Assembly: GCA_934096025.1 (NCBI GenBank)
Contig: CAKOLP010000084.1
Coordinates: 1 to 5,009, forward strand
Direction of reading: 5' to 3'
Length of the DNA stretch: 5,009 bases
From: an uncultured Bacilli bacterium
GTDB taxonomy: Bacteria > Bacillota_I > Bacilli_A > RF39 > UBA660
Shown here: positions 1-4,834 of the stretch, in pieces
Layout: each line of letters starts with the position of its first letter
Position numbering within the stretch: the stretch's first letter is position 1
Translations under genes and position numbers: made by a program
Notes under the pieces: generated by a model
What the model was told of the DNA's origin: nothing
The model's input: only the letters and a program-made list of their open reading frames with translations
The model's database searches: none

Positions 1-23
1 GTTTGTTTCATATTACATTATAT

Positions 24-51
24 AAAAAAAATAGGTTTTAAATACCTATTT
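24..51 (-). terminator. Intrinsic terminator at the end of the five-gene run
   Basis: Read on the minus strand, positions 51-44 pair with 36-29 to give a perfect 8-bp stem (AAATAGGT with ACCTATTT) around a 7-base loop. It is followed by an uninterrupted T run from positions 28-24, giving eight T in a row with the stem end. The stem is AT-rich with only two G-C pairs, normal for such a genome. The right arm contains the TAG stop (46-48) of the last gene, so the hairpin overlaps the coding end. Nothing else is visible in positions 1-23. Confidence 0.8.
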
Positions 52-897
52 ATTATTAAATTTAGCAACTAAAGCATCAAACATATTTTCACAAGCTTTT
101 AAGAATGCTTCTTTATCTGCAGTAAAATCAACTGGTACACTTTCCACTGGATTCTCTACAGGCATTACGTTTTCTAAAGGTTGAGCTTCTACCGGAGCAA
201 CTGTACTAACAGTTTGGCTTTCCACTGGAGCACTTGGCATAACAGGATTAATATTTTGATTTTGAACTTGTGTATTATCCATAACTGAATTAACAACTGG
301 ACTTTCATTTACCATATTATTCATAACCGGACTTACAACTTGAGTTTCCATTGGATTAGGCATAACTGGACTTACTGGACTTACACCAGCACTAGCATTA
401 CTTAAAACATTACTAGCCATTACATTATCAGGCGCAACATTCATAGGTCCCATATTATTATTTACTACTCCATTAACTGGATTTACATTATTAAAAGAAG
501 CATCAGCCGCTAGAGCATTTCCTCCCATTTCCACAGGATTTGGATTTACAACTACAGGTCTATAATTATTCTTTAGAGTTTCAAATGAAGCAACAGGCAA
601 AGTCAATTGTTTAAAAAAGTTATCCGCAGCACTAATATTATCAACAACATCAATATAATCAGTATGATTTCCAGAAATAATCAAACGTAAACTTTCCTTA
701 ACAACATTCCATTCCGCATCAGGTATCCCATTTAAACTATTATTTTCCAATTTTGTAACCAAAATAATTGGAAGTCCCATTGTCCCATTCATCTCATTAT
801 CTAATACAACATAATCCCCAGTACTACTCTTAAACGCCGTAACTAAAGGCTTTTCTAAACTTGTCCCATTTGCTAAATTTATTTTTATTTTCTTCAT
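46..897 (-). CDS. Hypothetical protein, globular N-domain plus Asn/Pro/Val/Met-rich linker
   Basis: Not recognised; 283 residues with no signal peptide or membrane segment. Residues 1-116 look folded (mixed strand and helix pattern, with GLPIILVTKL at 41-50 and the only Trp at 63). Residues 117-256 are a low-complexity linker rich in Asn, Pro, Val, Met and Ser and almost without Lys or Arg, with recurring SPVM, NPVM and PVE units. Residues 257-281 are predicted by eye to form one amphipathic helix (DKEAFLKACENMFDALVAKF). Such a layout suggests two binding modules joined by a flexible tether, which is inference only. The ATG at 897 is chosen because AAGGGA lies 9 bases upstream at 912-907. The alternative in-frame ATG at 913-915 would sit about 3 bases from the predicted transcript start and has no ribosome binding site. 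Last gene of the run, 36 bases after the yutD-like gene, with its own promoter and a terminator at its stop. Confidence 0.8.
   Translation of the reverse strand: MKKIKINLANGTSLEKPLVTAFKSSTGDYVVLDNEMNGTMGLPIILVTKLENNSLNGIPDAEWNVVKESLRLIISGNHTDYIDVVDNISAADNFFKQLTLPVASFETLKNNYRPVVVNPNPVEMGGNALAADASFNNVNPVNGVVNNNMGPMNVAPDNVMASNVLSNASAGVSPVSPVMPNPMETQVVSPVMNNMVNESPVVNSVMDNTQVQNQNINPVMPSAPVESQTVSTVAPVEAQPLENVMPVENPVESVPVDFTADKEAFLKACENMFDALVAKFNNK
130..549 (-). repeat. Low-complexity coding region with degenerate Pro/Val units
   Basis: This part encodes the linker (residues 117-256) of the last gene. Degenerate units such as SPVM, NPVM, VVNSVM and PVES recur. The clearest DNA-level repeat is a perfect tandem of a 9-base unit (actggactt) at 365-373 and 374-382, encoding SPVSPV. 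Related copies (actggactt, accggactt) occur at about 295-340. The pattern suggests growth by slippage or small duplications and predicts length variation between strains. Confidence 0.6.
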
Positions 898-924
898 ATT
901 AATCAATCCCTTCATTCTTTTAAA

Positions 925-954
925 ATTATAACACTATTTATTTAAACTTTGCAA
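925..954 (-). promoter_or_regulatory. Extended -10 sigma-A-type promoter for the last hypothetical gene
   Basis: Minus strand: -35 TTGCAA at 954-949, 18-base spacer, extended -10 TG-T-TATAAT with TG at 933-932 and TATAAT at 930-925. The -10 lies just after the stop of the upstream gene (934-936), so it is not forced by coding; the -35 lies inside the last codons of that gene. The predicted start of transcription is near 918, six bases before the AAGGGA ribosome binding site. The last gene can thus be expressed independently of the four genes upstream. Confidence 0.65.
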
Positions 955-1209
955 GACAAAATATTTACAATCATAAGCACAACAATTATTAATATATTCC
1001 TCTATTTTCTCATAATCATTAATACTACTAAAATTCTTATTATCTTTATTATTAAAACCCTTAAGTCTCACTTTACCATATGCATAATCCCCTAAAATGT
1101 AATCAAAATCATAAAAATAATCTGTTATTCTATCTTCTAAATCAGCAATATTAAAAGCATCTTTATAATTCTTTAATAACTTATATTTTCTTCCATCAAT
1201 CTCTATCAT
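934..1209 (-). CDS. yutD: YutD-family protein (DUF1027)
   Basis: A 91-residue soluble protein matching my knowledge of the YutD-like family of Firmicutes, a small conserved family of unclear function. Recognisable family blocks are DAFN at 17-20, DYILGD at 36-41, GKVRLKGF at 45-52 and CAYDCKYFVL at 77-86, in the usual order and with near-usual length. A longer reading would start at a TTG at 1213-1215, but AGG (1218-1216) directly abuts that TTG. The ATG at 1209 has six bases of spacing from the same AGG, so it is the better start, although the binding site is weak. It begins 7 bases after the stop of the preceding gene, so translational coupling is likely. In Bacillus subtilis yutD lies in the same neighbourhood as yunB, as recalled, which supports the assignment. 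The family call is firm; function is unknown. Confidence 0.88.
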   Translation of the reverse strand: MIEIDGRKYKLLKNYKDAFNIADLEDRITDYFYDFDYILGDYAYGKVRLKGFNNKDNKNFSSINDYEKIEEYINNCCAYDCKYFVLQSLNK

Positions 1210-1216
1210 AACCAAC

Positions 1217-2044
1217 CTAAATTATAATAAATGTAACTATCCCAATAACCATTAAAATAGTAACAATAACACTTAAAACTAACAAAATATCTACATATCC
1301 ATTACCACTAGTAATATGTCCCTTTTCTTTTTCATAATCCATAATAGCTTTTTCTAGTAAAAACTCTTTATTAATAGCATTCTCTCTAATCTTAAAAAAA
1401 TCATAAACCATACCATTAATTCTATTTATTTCACTTTCACTCATTTCTCTAACATCAGCAATATTATAATTTAATATTTCATAAGCCCTACTACTTAATA
1501 AGTGTTTTTCTTTTGGAACTACAACTTTTAAATTACTCCGCATTTCTTCTTTAAAATATCTATCAATTTCTAAAACATCATCACTCATCAAGTAATTATA
1601 TGATACCCTCAAAGGATTATTAGAATAAGGTGTATAAAGCAAATCATAAAATACTTTCAATTCATTTTCAGTTATAAAAAAATTAATTTTTTTACAAATA
1701 AGCATACTAATAAGCTCTTTTTCAATTAACAAAAAGTAAGGATTCTTTCTTTTAATATCACTTCTTTCATTAATAACTTCAAACTCGTAATATAACTGTA
1801 AATTTGACAAAAATATTTCCACATTAGTTCTATCATAACCAAATTTAGATAAATTATCTTTCAATAATTCTTCATCATTTATAACAATTGGATTAATTAT
1901 ATCAAGTTCACTATATATACTTATTAAAGATCTAATAACTACCACCAAAAAAGAATTATACAACACCCCTTGTACATTATCATTACTTTTAGTATAATCA
2001 TCTACTGCTTTAGTAAAAGCACTATTTATGAATATCTTATCCAT
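1217..2044 (-). CDS. Hypothetical protein with C-terminal membrane anchor
   Basis: Not recognised; 275 residues. Residues 1-245 look soluble, mostly helical and rich in Asn, Ile, Leu, Glu and Lys, with no signal peptide. Residues 251-275 form one strongly hydrophobic segment (VDILLVLSVIVTILMVIGIV and following) running to the very end, so the protein is predicted to be anchored by its tail with the bulk in the cytoplasm. The ATG at 2044 is preceded by AGGTGAG (2055-2049) at good spacing. An in-frame GTG at 2051-2053 lies inside that binding site and is rejected. The gene sits between yunB (33 bases upstream) and the yutD-like gene (7 bases downstream). A role at the membrane linked to the sporulation neighbour is possible, but nothing in the sequence proves it. 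The extended -10 upstream suggests it can also be expressed apart from yunB. Confidence 0.8.
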   Translation of the reverse strand: MDKIFINSAFTKAVDDYTKSNDNVQGVLYNSFLVVVIRSLISIYSELDIINPIVINDEELLKDNLSKFGYDRTNVEIFLSNLQLYYEFEVINERSDIKRKNPYFLLIEKELISMLICKKINFFITENELKVFYDLLYTPYSNNPLRVSYNYLMSDDVLEIDRYFKEEMRSNLKVVVPKEKHLLSSRAYEILNYNIADVREMSESEINRINGMVYDFFKIRENAINKEFLLEKAIMDYEKEKGHITSGNGYVDILLVLSVIVTILMVIGIVTFIII

Positions 2045-2062
2045 AACTCTCACCTAGTATAC

Positions 2063-2091
2063 AGTATAACATAAAATTTAATCAATGGGAA
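2063..2091 (-). promoter_or_regulatory. Possible internal extended -10 promoter before the tail-anchored gene
   Basis: Minus strand: TG-T-TATACT with TG at 2071-2070 and TATACT at 2068-2063; a weak -35 TTCCCA lies at 2091-2086, giving 17-base spacing. The start would fall near 2056, just before the AGGTGAG ribosome binding site at 2055-2049. A competing pair, TTGATT (2085-2080) and TATACT (2061-2056) at 18 bases, would start transcription inside the binding site and so is less likely. Such a promoter would let the last three genes be made outside sporulation. Confidence 0.4.
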
Positions 2092-2797
2092 TAGAAACAT
2101 TATTACTTTTTGTATCAATCATTCCTCCATAAAAACTTGGTACTTTTCCATTTATTATTGAAGAAGCGATCAAAACATCATAATCAATTACCTCACTTAC
2201 ACTACTATAAGGATATAATATATTACTTGTAATCTTAACCCTAACATATATTTCCACCAAAGCATTATTTAACCCATAATCTTTAATTTGGGTTTTCAAA
2301 TTAGTTAATAAAGACCCTGAAAAATTAATAGGCACATACACTTTAGGTCCCAACCCTGTCACAAAAGGATTTTTACTTCCAATGAAAAAAGGAAGTTTTA
2401 ACATTAATATATTATTATTAATCAATATATCTCTATCCTCAATACTTCCATACTTCAAATCTTTAATATTTTCTTCAAGTTCCTCAGTAACTACCTCCAA
2501 TAATTTATAAGCTACATTTAAATTATAATTAACATATAATATTTCACCTTCTTTATTTTTATTAATCTTAATTATATTTTCTAAATCTTCATCTTTAATT
2601 AAATCATATCCAATATTATTACTTAAGAACCTCTCCATAAACTCATTTAACTTTATCAAAGTAACTTTTACTAAAATATCCCTACTTGCTCGTTGATAAC
2701 CTTGATAAAATATATATGTAAAAAATAAAACTAAAGCCAGCACTACCAAACCAACCTTAGTCTTCCTATATCTTTTTCTTATTTTAAACCTTTTCAT
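2078..2797 (-). CDS. yunB: Sporulation protein YunB
   Basis: A 239-residue protein matching the YunB family (Spo_YunB), which in Bacillus subtilis is about 250 residues, is under the mother-cell factor SigE and is needed for normal spore formation. A basic N-terminus (KRFKIRKRYRKTK) is followed by a membrane segment at about 14-31. The conserved C-terminal half contains GLGPKVYVPINFSG (148-161), GLNNALVEIYVRVKI (175-189), ILYPYSSVSEVIDYDVLIAS (193-212) and IINGKVPSFYGG (214-225), the strongest family signature. The predicted topology is a short cytoplasmic N-end with the bulk outside or in the intermembrane space of the forespore. The ATG at 2797 is the only sensible start because the membrane segment needs it, but no Shine-Dalgarno sequence precedes it. 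The stop of the upstream gene lies 16 bases away. The exact biochemical role of YunB is unknown. Confidence 0.92.
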   Translation of the reverse strand: MKRFKIRKRYRKTKVGLVVLALVLFFTYIFYQGYQRASRDILVKVTLIKLNEFMERFLSNNIGYDLIKDEDLENIIKINKNKEGEILYVNYNLNVAYKLLEVVTEELEENIKDLKYGSIEDRDILINNNILMLKLPFFIGSKNPFVTGLGPKVYVPINFSGSLLTNLKTQIKDYGLNNALVEIYVRVKITSNILYPYSSVSEVIDYDVLIASSIINGKVPSFYGGMIDTKSNNVSIPID

Positions 2798-2813
2798 ATT
2801 ATAATAATATGTT

Positions 2814-3656
2814 TTAAAATTTTAGAAATGATTTTAAAAATACAAATAACCCCACCACAAACACTACAATCAATAAAACAATAAGTATCTTAATTCCAAT
2901 ATTAATCTTAACATCATCAACAAAATCATTATTATCTTCATCAAAATCCTTTTTATTAAATAACTTATCTGTATAAAAAGAATTATCTAAATTCTTAACT
3001 TCTCTCGGAACTTCTTTTTCTTTTTTTACTTCCTCTTTTACTTGTATTTCACTAATACTTTGAATTTTCTCTTTCATACCCTCATACGCTTGAGTATCAT
3101 TATCTCCCTTAAGGTCTTCAAACAAGCTTAATGGGTCATCATCATCTATTTCCCCTTTAACGCGAGCCTCATTTATCGTAATAGTATGAATTAAATCCAT
3201 TAAATTCTCTTGGGCCGAATTCTTTTGTTCTTCTTTTGCAATCTCTTGTTCTTTTTCTTCTTTATCAATATTTAAATTATTTAATATATCATACTGCGTA
3301 TTTCTTAACTTACGAGCCCTATTTTCTTCATAACTTTCTTCTTTTTCATCTTTAGCTTTTTCTAAAACTTTAGTTAAATCATATTCTTTTGTATCTTCTT
3401 CTTTTAATGGGCTTTCAACTTCCCTAGGCTCTACCCTTATACTCTTTCTTTGCACATTACTATTATATCGCGTATCTAATATTTTCTTTATTTGTTCAAC
3501 ATCAATCTCATTATCTTGATTACCTATAACCGTAGCATTACTACGAACCTTAAAACTATCAAGTTCTCCATCATTAATCTTTTGATAAAGTTGATTATTC
3601 TTAGAAACTCTTGACATTTTCTCATTGTTATCATATTTATTTATTCTTGTGTCCAT
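2814..3656 (-). CDS. Hypothetical charged protein with C-terminal membrane anchor
   Basis: Not recognised; 280 residues and first gene of the run. Residues 1-65 (SRVSKNNQLYQKI, SNATVIG, IDVEQIKKILDTRY) look the most structured and are the best candidate for a conserved motif. Residues 75-250 are dominated by Glu, Lys, Asp and Gln and probably form coiled coil and disordered stretches, with DDDD at 171-174. Residues 252-275 are a single hydrophobic segment (ILIVLLIVVFVVGLFVFL) ending close to the C-terminus, so most of the protein is predicted to be cytoplasmic. The ATG at 3656 is preceded by AGAGG (3668-3664) at 7 bases. It lies directly upstream of yunB, so it may be a sporulation or envelope factor of this lineage, but that is inference from position only. 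Confidence 0.82.
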   Translation of the reverse strand: MDTRINKYDNNEKMSRVSKNNQLYQKINDGELDSFKVRSNATVIGNQDNEIDVEQIKKILDTRYNSNVQRKSIRVEPREVESPLKEEDTKEYDLTKVLEKAKDEKEESYEENRARKLRNTQYDILNNLNIDKEEKEQEIAKEEQKNSAQENLMDLIHTITINEARVKGEIDDDDPLSLFEDLKGDNDTQAYEGMKEKIQSISEIQVKEEVKKEKEVPREVKNLDNSFYTDKLFNKKDFDEDNNDFVDDVKINIGIKILIVLLIVVFVVGLFVFLKSFLKF

Positions 3657-3674
3657 AACACTACCTCTACAAAA

Positions 3675-3703
3675 ATAATATACTAAAATTATATTTTTTT
3701 CAA
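3675..3703 (-). promoter_or_regulatory. Sigma-A-type promoter of the five-gene run
   Basis: Minus strand: -35 TTGAAA at 3703-3698, 17-base spacer, -10 TATTAT at 3680-3675. An overlapping TATATT at 15-base spacing is a poorer option. The predicted start near 3668 coincides with the first base of the AGAGG ribosome binding site (3668-3664), so the leader would be only about 12 bases. It is back to back with the ferredoxin promoter. Confidence 0.6.
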
Positions 3704-3710
3704 GCCGTAA

Positions 3711-3739
3711 TTGATTTTATTATTTAAATTTATTATAAT
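3711..3739 (+). promoter_or_regulatory. Sigma-A-type promoter of the ferredoxin gene
   Basis: Plus strand: -35 TTGATT at 3711-3716, 17-base spacer, perfect -10 TATAAT at 3734-3739. The predicted start near 3746 coincides with the start of the AAGGAGG ribosome binding site (3746-3752). Only seven bases separate its -35 from the -35 of the opposite promoter, so the two probably compete for polymerase or share a regulator. Confidence 0.7.
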
Positions 3740-3745
3740 ACCTTT

Positions 3746-3752
3746 AAGGAGG
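3746..3752 (+). promoter_or_regulatory. Strong ribosome binding site of the ferredoxin gene
   Basis: AAGGAGG is a full match to the anti-Shine-Dalgarno sequence, five bases before the ATG at 3758. It is the strongest such site in the window, suggesting high expression. Confidence 0.85.
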
Positions 3753-3757
3753 CAACA

Positions 3758-3973
3758 ATGGATAAATTAATAGTTAATGAAAATTGTATTGGTTGTGGAA
3801 TGTGTGTTGCAATAGATCCATTACACTTTGACATAAAAGACGGTCTATCTGAGGCTACAAATAGCGATAACTTAGAAAGCGAAGACTTACAAAATGCCAT
3901 TTCTTCATGTCCTACATCAGCAATAGAAATTGTTACTGAACAAGCTAAAGAAGCCGAAGTAACTGAAGATTAA
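3758..3973 (+). CDS. fer: 4Fe-4S ferredoxin, short type
   Basis: A 71-residue small acidic electron carrier with one [4Fe-4S] cluster. The cluster ligands are visible as Cys10, Cys13, Cys16 (CIGCGMC) and Cys51 followed by Pro (CPTSAI), the pattern of the single-cluster ferredoxins common in Bacilli. The fold is complete: an N-terminal strand (KLIVNENC), the cluster loop, FDIKDGLSEA around 24-33, and the C-terminal CPTSAIEIV. Residues 58-71 form an acidic tail (TEQAKEAEVTED) beyond the fold. It is expected to be cytoplasmic and to donate electrons to unknown redox partners. It is the only plus-strand gene, with its own promoter and very strong ribosome binding site. In-frame acidic codons continue for 20 more residues after the TAA stop, so the tail may have been shortened recently. 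Confidence 0.95.
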   Translation: MDKLIVNENCIGCGMCVAIDPLHFDIKDGLSEATNSDNLESEDLQNAISSCPTSAIEIVTEQAKEAEVTED

Positions 3974-4036
3974 GAACAAACCTCTACTGATGATACTAAA
4001 GAAGAAAAAAACAAACCAGAAACTGAAGAAAATTAA
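3974..4036 (+). other. Untranslated in-frame acidic tail after the ferredoxin stop
   Basis: Immediately after the TAA at 3971-3973 the ferredoxin frame stays open for 20 codons (EQTSTDDTKEEKNKPETEEN) and ends with a second TAA at 4034-4036, just where the terminator hairpin begins. Its composition (Glu, Asp, Lys, Thr) matches the tail before the stop. Both stretches start with EQ and end with a TE-acid-stop pattern. This could be a lost tail after a GAA-to-TAA change or a partial duplication of the tail. No start codon or ribosome binding site of its own is seen. Confidence 0.6.
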
Positions 4037-4065
4037 AATGTTAGCCCTTGAACTAACATTTTTTT
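4035..4065. terminator. Bidirectional terminator between the ferredoxin gene and rluB
   Basis: Positions 4035-4044 pair with 4053-4062 in a 10-bp stem (core ATGTTAG with CTAACAT) around the 8-base loop cccttgaa. On the plus strand a run of seven T (4059-4065) follows the core stem, good for ending the ferredoxin transcript. On the minus strand four T (4038-4035) and a further T-rich stretch follow, so it can also end rluB transcripts. The rluB stop codon TAG (4053-4055) is part of the stem. Confidence 0.82.
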
Positions 4066-4772
4066 AATGCATACATTTTCTTTATCTCTTTAATTGTTAA
4101 CTTTCGATATTCTCCAGACTTTAACCCAGTTAAGTCCAAAAAACCATAAGCAATACGACTTAATTTTTTAACATCTGCTCCCACACTTTGAAAAATCTTT
4201 TTAATAATATGATTTCTCCCCTCTACAATCGTTATTTCAATTATAGAAGCATTTTTCTCAATATCTTTTGACTTTATTTTAAATCTTTTAACATCAACTT
4301 TTCTATTTTCAATAATCATATTATGTTTTATTTTATTTATTTCATCTTTTGATAAAATCTTATTTATTTTAGCAACATAAGTTTTTTCTATTTCAAAGCT
4401 CGGATGCATCAAAGTATTAGCAAAATCCCCATCATTAGTAAGTAATATTACTCCCGTAGTATCATAATCAAGTCTTCCTATCGGATAAATACGTGCTTCG
4501 GTATTAATAAGATCCACCACAGTAATTCTACCTAAATTATCTGTTACACTACTAAGAACTTGTCTAGGTTTATTAAGCAAATAATATTCATGTTTAACAT
4601 CTTTATTAATAATTACTCCATCAATACTAATTATATCATTATAATTTACTTTTACCCCTAACTCATTAATAACTTTTCCATTTACCAGTACTCTCCCATG
4701 TTTAATTAATTCCTCTGCTTTTCTTCTAGATGCATACCCGTATTCTGCAATAACCTTTTGTAATCTTTCCAT
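4053..4772 (-). CDS. rluB: 23S rRNA pseudouridine synthase RluB
   Basis: A 239-residue RsuA/RluB-family enzyme that converts one uridine in the peptidyl-transferase region of 23S rRNA to pseudouridine (U2605 in E. coli). Residues 1-48 are the S4 RNA-binding domain (MERLQKVIAEYGYASRRKAE, GRVLVNGK). The catalytic domain starts near 63 (YYLLNKPRQVLSS). It contains the signature YPIGRLDYDTTGVILLTNDG with catalytic Asp102, then EIEKTYVAKI and the C-terminal EGRNHIIKKIF and LSRIAYGFLDL motifs. The length is normal. The ATG at 4772 is chosen because GGAGG (4784-4780) lies 7 bases upstream and the S4 domain starts there. A longer reading from a TTG at 4815-4817 would begin upstream of the transcript start predicted from the -10 (near 4799). 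It follows spmB by 49 bases, the order known from Bacillus. Confidence 0.95.
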   Translation of the reverse strand: MERLQKVIAEYGYASRRKAEELIKHGRVLVNGKVINELGVKVNYNDIISIDGVIINKDVKHEYYLLNKPRQVLSSVTDNLGRITVVDLINTEARIYPIGRLDYDTTGVILLTNDGDFANTLMHPSFEIEKTYVAKINKILSKDEINKIKHNMIIENRKVDVKRFKIKSKDIEKNASIIEITIVEGRNHIIKKIFQSVGADVKKLSRIAYGFLDLTGLKSGEYRKLTIKEIKKMYALKKC

Positions 4773-4805
4773 AAACAAACCTCCATTTGGCTTTTTAATG
4801 AAAAA

Positions 4806-4834
4806 ATTATACCACAAATTCCTAAAAGAATAAA
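4806..4834 (-). promoter_or_regulatory. Extended -10 promoter of rluB
   Basis: Minus strand: TG-G-TATAAT with TG at 4814-4813 and TATAAT at 4811-4806, in the gap between the spmB stop and rluB. The best -35 at 17-base spacing is a weak TTTATT at 4834-4829 inside the end of spmB; the extended -10 may compensate. The start would lie near 4799. This lets rluB be expressed in growth even if spmB is limited to sporulation. Confidence 0.6.

Noticed and set aside
365..382. Tandem 9-base repeat as a CRISPR or mobile-element trace
   Set aside because: Only two short in-frame copies inside a low-complexity linker; no spacers, terminal inverted repeats or target duplications.
898..915. Longer reading of the last gene from the ATG at 913-915
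   Set aside because: That ATG would be about 3 bases from the predicted transcript start with no ribosome binding site, while AAGGGA serves the ATG at 897.
1221..1226. TATAAT just before the yutD-like gene
   Set aside because: It lies in codons for the terminal Ile-rich anchor, has no acceptable -35 at 16-18 bases, and would start transcription after the ribosome binding site.
2045..2053. GTG start at 2051-2053 for the internal anchored gene
   Set aside because: The GTG is part of the AGGTGAG ribosome binding site of the ATG at 2044.
2804..2834. Possible SigE promoter for yunB (CATATTAT at 2811-2804)
   Set aside because: The -10 resembles the SigE consensus, but the -35 region (around TCATTT) matches poorly, the transcript would be leaderless, and such AT strings are expected by chance here.
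46..3656. Plus-strand open frames opposite the left gene run
   Set aside because: No ribosome binding sites or family motifs; the minus-strand genes with tight spacing and recognisable YunB and YutD products explain the region.
3677..3695. AT-only inverted repeat (aatata / tatatt) in the divergent region as an operator
   Set aside because: Six A-T pairs in a stretch of nearly pure A and T are expected by chance; there is no G-C content or repeated half-site to support a regulator.
4773..4817. Longer rluB reading frame starting at 4817
   Set aside because: The first codon is TTG, it lies upstream of the transcript start predicted from the TATAAT at 4806-4811, the extra 15 residues match no family feature, and a good GGAGG precedes the ATG at 4772.
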